This document shows positions 4,778-7,903 of a stretch of 7,903 nt of DNA, in pieces. Position 1 is the first letter of the stretch; each line of letters begins with the position of its first letter. The notes beneath the pieces were generated by a model that did no database searches, was not told where the DNA came from, and saw nothing but the letters and a program-made list of their open reading frames with translations. The position numbers and the translations under genes are program-made. Source of the stretch: Rubrobacter sp. (GTDB taxonomy: Bacteria; Actinomycetota; Rubrobacteria; Rubrobacterales; Rubrobacteraceae); contig JACDGB010000071.1 of NCBI GenBank assembly GCA_013815485.1, positions 1 through 7,903 of the forward strand, in the 5' to 3' direction.

Positions 4778-7084
4778 TCAAGAGGTCGCAAGCTTCTCCC
4801 GGTTCAGTGCGAGTGCGTTGAGCGTGACGGTGACGGTGGAGGCGCTCATCGCCAGGGCGGCCCACTCGGGTTGGAGCAGGATGCCGAGGCTGGGGTAGAG
4901 TGCTCCCGCCGCGATGGGGATGGCGATGACGTTGTAGATGGCGGCCCAGAAGAGATTCTGTTTGATCTTGCCGCGAACTTTGCGGGCCATGGCAACAGCG
5001 ACGGCGACGGCCGCCGGGTCGTCCTTCATGAGCACGACCCCGGCGGTCTCGACCGCTACGTCGGTGCCCGCGCCGATGGCTATGCCAACGTTCGCCTGAG
5101 CGAGAGCGGGCGCGTCGTTGACTCCGTCGCCGACCATTGCGACTTGTTTTTCGGAGTCTTGCAGCTTTTTGACCTCCGACGCCTTGTCGCCGGGAAGGAC
5201 CTCGGCCAAGACGGTGTCCATGCCGATCTGGCGGGCCACCGCTTCGGCGGTGTGGCGGTTGTCGCCGCTGAGCATGACCGTCTCTACTCCGAGTTTATGG
5301 AGCGCGGTCACCGCCCGCCGGGCGCTCTCGCGGATAGTATCGGCAACGGCCACCAGACCGGCAGCTTCACCGTCCACGGCGACGTACATGGGGGTCTTGG
5401 CGTCTCCGGCGAGTGTTTCGGCGCGAGCTTCGAGTCCGTTGGTCGAGATGTGCTCGCGGTCCATCAGGGCTTTGTTTCCGATCAGAACGCGCTTGCCGCC
5501 CACGGTCGCCTGGATACCGTGGCCGGGGATGGCCTGGAAATCGTTAGAGGAGTCCAGCGTAAGCCCGCGCGTCGCCGCTCCCTCGACGATGGCTCGCGCC
5601 ATCGGGTGTTCGCTGTTCGAATTGGCCGAGGCTGCGAGGCGCAACAGGTCATCCTCGGGCATCCCGCTGGTGGGGATCACGTCCGTGAGAGCGGGACGGC
5701 CCTGGGTGAGTGTGCCGGTCTTGTCGAAGACGACGGTGTCCACGCCGGCGGTCGCCTCCAGCTCGGCGGCGTTCTTGAACAGCACGCCCTCCCTGGCACT
5801 CTTACCGACGCCGACGGTGATGGCGGTTGGCGTGGCGAGAGCCAGGGCGTCCGGGCAGGCGATCACGACAGTCGAGACCGCCGCCGTAACGGCGAAAAGA
5901 AGTCCCTCCGAGCCCAGGAAGAACCAAACTAGAAAGGCGATTAGACCAGCGCTCAAAGCCACGAACACCAGATATTTACCGGCGATGTCGGCGAGACGTT
6001 GCGCGGGGGCTTTAGATGCCTGGGCGTCCTGAACTAGCTGCACGATCCTGGAGAGGGCGGTGTCCGCTCCGATGGCGGTCGCCCGGAAATCGAAGGCGCC
6101 GGTCTGGTTCACGGTGCCGCCGGTTACTTTGTCTCCGGTGTTCTTCGCTACCGGGACGGGCTCGCCGGTGATCATGGACTCGTCCACGTAGCTGGAGCCC
6201 GAGATCACGACGCCGTCCACCGGCACCCGGTCGCCGGGGCGCACCACGACCTCGTCACCGACCACGACCTGATCCAGAGACATCTCCATCTCCTGACCGT
6301 CGCGCCTGACCCGTGCGGTGTCCGGGGCGAGCTTCAGCAGCGCCTCGACGGCGCGGCCCGTGGCGAAGCGGCTACGCATCTCCATCCAGTGTCCGACCAG
6401 TGAGAAGGTAGTGAGCATGGCGGCGGCTTCGTAGAAGACCTCGCCCTCGAAAGCGAAGGTAGCGCCCACCGAGTAGGCGTAGCTGACCAGGATGCCCAAA
6501 GCTATCAGGGTCATCATGTTCGCCTCGCCACGCTTCAGGGCGCGCCAGGCGCTCGATGTGAAGATCCATCCACCCCAGGAGACCACGGGCGTGGTCAGAA
6601 CCAGGCCGAACAGCTCCATCGAGAGCCCGAAGGGAGGCTCCGCCATGAAGCCCAGACTTTCGCCGATAGGGGAGTAGAGTACGATGGGTATGGTGAGCAA
6701 CGCTGAGACGACGGCCCTACGCAGCATGTCCCGGACCATCGCCGCACCGTGACCCGCGTGCTCGTCCGTCGCAGCATGGTCCATACTGGTGTGGTCTGCG
6801 GCTTTCTCATGGTCTGCGGGGCGGTCGCGGCACTCGCAGCGGTAACCGCCATGCTCCAACTCGGCCTGGATGCTGTCTCCGTCCACGGTGTTCGGGTCGT
6901 ATTCGAGACGGATCAGGCTCCGGGTGCGGTCGAGATCCACGGCCAGGATCCCTGGACGCTCCTTCAGGTCTTTCTCGAGATCCGTGTACTCACTGCCGCA
7001 GTAGCAATTCTTGAGCGCGACCTCCAGCACCCGGCTTGAGGGTACGGAGTTGACTGCGGATCCTTGGTGTTTTTCGTGCATCAT
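4778..7084 (-). CDS. P1B-type metal-transporting ATPase, CopB-like (copper/silver) with CPD metal motif
   Basis: A full-length 768-residue heavy-metal pump that would move copper or silver ions across the cell membrane using ATP. In order: an HMA-like domain (about 17-85) with Cys27-Tyr28-Cys29 in place of CxxC and a second pair at Cys83/Cys85; a linker with His92, 98, 103, 109 and 112; eight membrane spans (about 120-137, 151-176, 190-207, 215-234, 368-391, 395-425, 705-728, 735-760). Motor motifs are intact: TGEP (306-309), DKTGT with phosphorylated Asp454, SEHP (491-494) and GDGVND (652-657). The span-6 motif is Cys410-Pro-Asp412 rather than CPC or CPH. Spans 7 and 8 give N710-x6-YN-x4-P723 and P739-x6-MSAST-x5-N756, the P1B-3 (CopB) signature. 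Start at ATG 7084 has GAAAGG upstream. It is 25 bases after the upstream membrane-protein gene, so cotranscribed. The metal specificity is inferred. Confidence 0.95.
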   Translation of the reverse strand: MMHEKHQGSAVNSVPSSRVLEVALKNCYCGSEYTDLEKDLKERPGILAVDLDRTRSLIRLEYDPNTVDGDSIQAELEHGGYRCECRDRPADHEKAADHTSMDHAATDEHAGHGAAMVRDMLRRAVVSALLTIPIVLYSPIGESLGFMAEPPFGLSMELFGLVLTTPVVSWGGWIFTSSAWRALKRGEANMMTLIALGILVSYAYSVGATFAFEGEVFYEAAAMLTTFSLVGHWMEMRSRFATGRAVEALLKLAPDTARVRRDGQEMEMSLDQVVVGDEVVVRPGDRVPVDGVVISGSSYVDESMITGEPVPVAKNTGDKVTGGTVNQTGAFDFRATAIGADTALSRIVQLVQDAQASKAPAQRLADIAGKYLVFVALSAGLIAFLVWFFLGSEGLLFAVTAAVSTVVIACPDALALATPTAITVGVGKSAREGVLFKNAAELEATAGVDTVVFDKTGTLTQGRPALTDVIPTSGMPEDDLLRLAASANSNSEHPMARAIVEGAATRGLTLDSSNDFQAIPGHGIQATVGGKRVLIGNKALMDREHISTNGLEARAETLAGDAKTPMYVAVDGEAAGLVAVADTIRESARRAVTALHKLGVETVMLSGDNRHTAEAVARQIGMDTVLAEVLPGDKASEVKKLQDSEKQVAMVGDGVNDAPALAQANVGIAIGAGTDVAVETAGVVLMKDDPAAVAVAVAMARKVRGKIKQNLFWAAIYNVIAIPIAAGALYPSLGILLQPEWAALAMSASTVTVTLNALALNREKLATS

Positions 7085-7109
7085 AAGGCCTTTCTTTTCG
7101 GGTGCTGCT

Positions 7110-7541
7110 TCACAAGTCTTGACGCTTCTCGAACCAATAGAGCACTAGGGCAAAACTCCACAAGGCGGCAAAGGCGAGCAGGAGCCACTTGAAGTCGGAT
7201 CCGATGACGAGGTTCACGATGGTCATCCAACCAACGGAAGTCAGCCCGGCGAGCGCTGCGACGCCTGAAACGCCTCGGGCGCGGGATCGAAACGAAGTGA
7301 GCGCCACATAAACGGTCAGTAGACCGGTGGTGCAGATGTAGCCGCCCATCACCCAGAATACCTTCTCCAGCCAACCGAAGAGTCCCGGAATGGAGGACCG
7401 GAGCTCCGGTAAAGGCATTCCGATATAGCGCGTGTCCTCGGGCAGCAAGGCAGGCCGCAGGAAGACGAAGTACAAGCCGATACCGATCAGGATGAGCCCG
7501 CAAAAGGCCAACAACGCCGAGGAATAAGGACGTAGAGACAT
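7110..7541 (-). CDS. Four-span membrane protein of unknown family in the copper operon
   Basis: A 143-residue integral membrane protein with four predicted spans: residues 8-28, 60-84, 92-114 and 118-137. Between spans 1 and 2 lies a soluble loop, [18 protein letters not shown]. It ends in a charged FEKRQDL. I do not recognise the family with confidence; the layout is reminiscent of DUF4345-type small membrane proteins. It has no obvious Cys/His/Met metal cluster. ATG 7541 is preferred because AGGAG (7556-7552) precedes it, though with a long ten-base spacing; an upstream in-frame start would add a poorly conserved-looking leader of 17 residues. It is followed by the ATPase gene after 25 bases and lies downstream of a DUF305 gene in the same direction, so a shared role in metal stress is plausible but unproven. 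Confidence 0.75.
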   Translation of the reverse strand: MSLRPYSSALLAFCGLILIGIGLYFVFLRPALLPEDTRYIGMPLPELRSSIPGLFGWLEKVFWVMGGYICTTGLLTVYVALTSFRSRARGVSGVAALAGLTSVGWMTIVNLVIGSDFKWLLLAFAALWSFALVLYWFEKRQDL

Positions 7542-7556
7542 AGCATTCACGCTCCT

Positions 7557-7752
7557 AAACGTGTCTTGGATTTGATAAGGGGAGCAGAACAATTTGTGCG
7601 TTCATCATCTGTCCCGTGGTTCGTGGCTAGTACACTGTCCTTGCCGACCCGAACACTTTCGCGTTCGGATGCGGTGGTCAACCGAACCGGCAAGTTCAGC
7701 TTGTACTTGACCTGGCTCATCGAAGGTCCCGAGGACCTGTGATCTTGGATGG
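7557..7752. other. Intergenic stretch between the DUF305 gene and the four-span membrane-protein gene
   Basis: No convincing gene is seen in these 196 bases. An inverted repeat CCGAAC/GTTCGG (7649-7654 and 7663-7668, 8-base gap) and a TTGACC hexamer on the minus strand (7681-7676) are present, but no -10 at proper spacing was found. A 57-codon minus-strand frame from ATG 7720 lacks a ribosome site. No second CsoR-like palindrome is visible here. Confidence 0.4.
7724..7738 (-). terminator. Short hairpin 3' of the DUF305 gene
   Basis: AGGTCC (7724-7729) and GGACCT (7733-7738) pair perfectly around a three-base loop, 14 bases after the DUF305 stop codon on the minus strand. There is no T tract after it, so it may be only a weak terminator or an RNA-end stabiliser. 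Confidence 0.35.
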
Positions 7753-7903
7753 TTAGCCTTCTGGGTACCACTCCTCGCGCCACTGCTCCATTTGCGCGAG
7801 CTCGCGGTTCTGTCCCTCGGCGATGTCCGTGGCCAGGGTTTTTATACGCGGGTTGTCGGTTTCCTTTCGGGCGACTTCGGCCATCTCTATGGCGGACTGG
7901 TGG
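7753..7903 (-). CDS. DUF305 domain protein, C-terminal end (cut by window edge)
   Basis: The last 49 residues read HQSAIEMAEVARKETDNP, then RIKTLATDIAEGQNRELAQM and EQWREEWYPEG, with stop TAA at 7755-7753. This is the second half of the DUF305 four-helix fold: the HQSAIEMA helix (part of the usual HHQ motif), a helix ending in IKTLA, and the closing helix with EIxQMxxW-like wording. DUF305 proteins are often exported and found beside copper-resistance genes; cyanobacterial CopM is a copper-binding member (known). The N-terminal part, with any signal peptide and the first metal-ligand residues, lies outside the window. Its place upstream of the metal ATPase supports a periplasmic or extracellular copper-binding role (inference). 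Confidence 0.85.
   Translation of the reverse strand, partial: HQSAIEMAEVARKETDNPRIKTLATDIAEGQNRELAQMEQWREEWYPEG

Noticed and set aside
4772..5932. Long plus-strand open frame (386 codons) opposite the ATPase
   Set aside because: It lies antisense to a full-length ATPase with all motifs; the product is low-complexity Gly/Asp/Arg-rich as expected of a GC-rich shadow frame.
5118..6032. Plus-strand open frame of 304 codons opposite the ATPase
   Set aside because: Ser/Ala/Arg-rich composition with no domain, entirely inside the ATPase gene on the other strand.
7547..7720. Minus-strand 57-codon frame starting MSQVKYKLNLP upstream of the four-span protein
   Set aside because: No ribosome site, overlaps the next gene's leader and resembles no family I know; kept as intergenic.

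Overview
The window is GC-rich, compactly coded DNA from an actinobacterium. The protein style (a PafB-like WYL-type regulator next to a UvrD-type helicase, an SRPBCC cyclase-like protein, DUF305 and DUF4396 proteins) reminds me of Rubrobacter or a relative. That assignment is inference from sequence style, not a database result. No rRNA, tRNA or CRISPR array was seen.

Left part (1-1500): the minus strand carries the 5' portion of a UvrD/REP (SF1A) helicase that runs off the left edge. Just upstream of it is a 120-codon regulator fragment resembling the N-terminal half of PafB/WYL proteins, which appears truncated at its C-terminus and frameshifted at its N-terminus. Next comes a 5'-truncated plus-strand remnant of a parallel beta-helix-like protein. 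This area looks like a worn, rearranged junction.

Middle (1500-4200): an SRPBCC-family protein with a strong hairpin after it; then a TetR-family regulator divergent from a two-gene operon encoding a small single-span membrane protein and a four-span DUF2269-like membrane protein. The shared TetR/operon gap holds overlapping divergent promoters and palindromic operator candidates. After the operon lies a frameshifted remnant that I read as the C-terminal end of a DDE-type transposase.

Right part (4200-7903): all genes are on the minus strand and form a probable copper (or silver) handling block. In transcription order these are the C-terminus of a DUF305 protein (cut by the right edge), a four-span membrane protein of unknown family, a 768-residue P1B-type metal ATPase, and a DUF4396 membrane protein with its own promoter. 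That promoter has an almost perfect CsoR-type palindrome filling the 17-bp spacer between its -35 and -10, so the DUF4396 gene is probably derepressed by copper. The ATPase is unusual: its membrane-segment 7 and 8 signatures fit the CopB (P1B-3) class exactly, but the metal-site motif in segment 6 is Cys-Pro-Asp rather than CPH or CPC, and its N-terminal HMA domain has Cys-Tyr-Cys instead of CxxC.

Two hairpins, 3' of the SRPBCC gene on the plus strand and 3' of the DUF4396 gene on the minus strand, are near-identical copies of one element with a compensatory base-pair change and a conserved tail. They are probably a recurring terminator or REP-like element of this genome.
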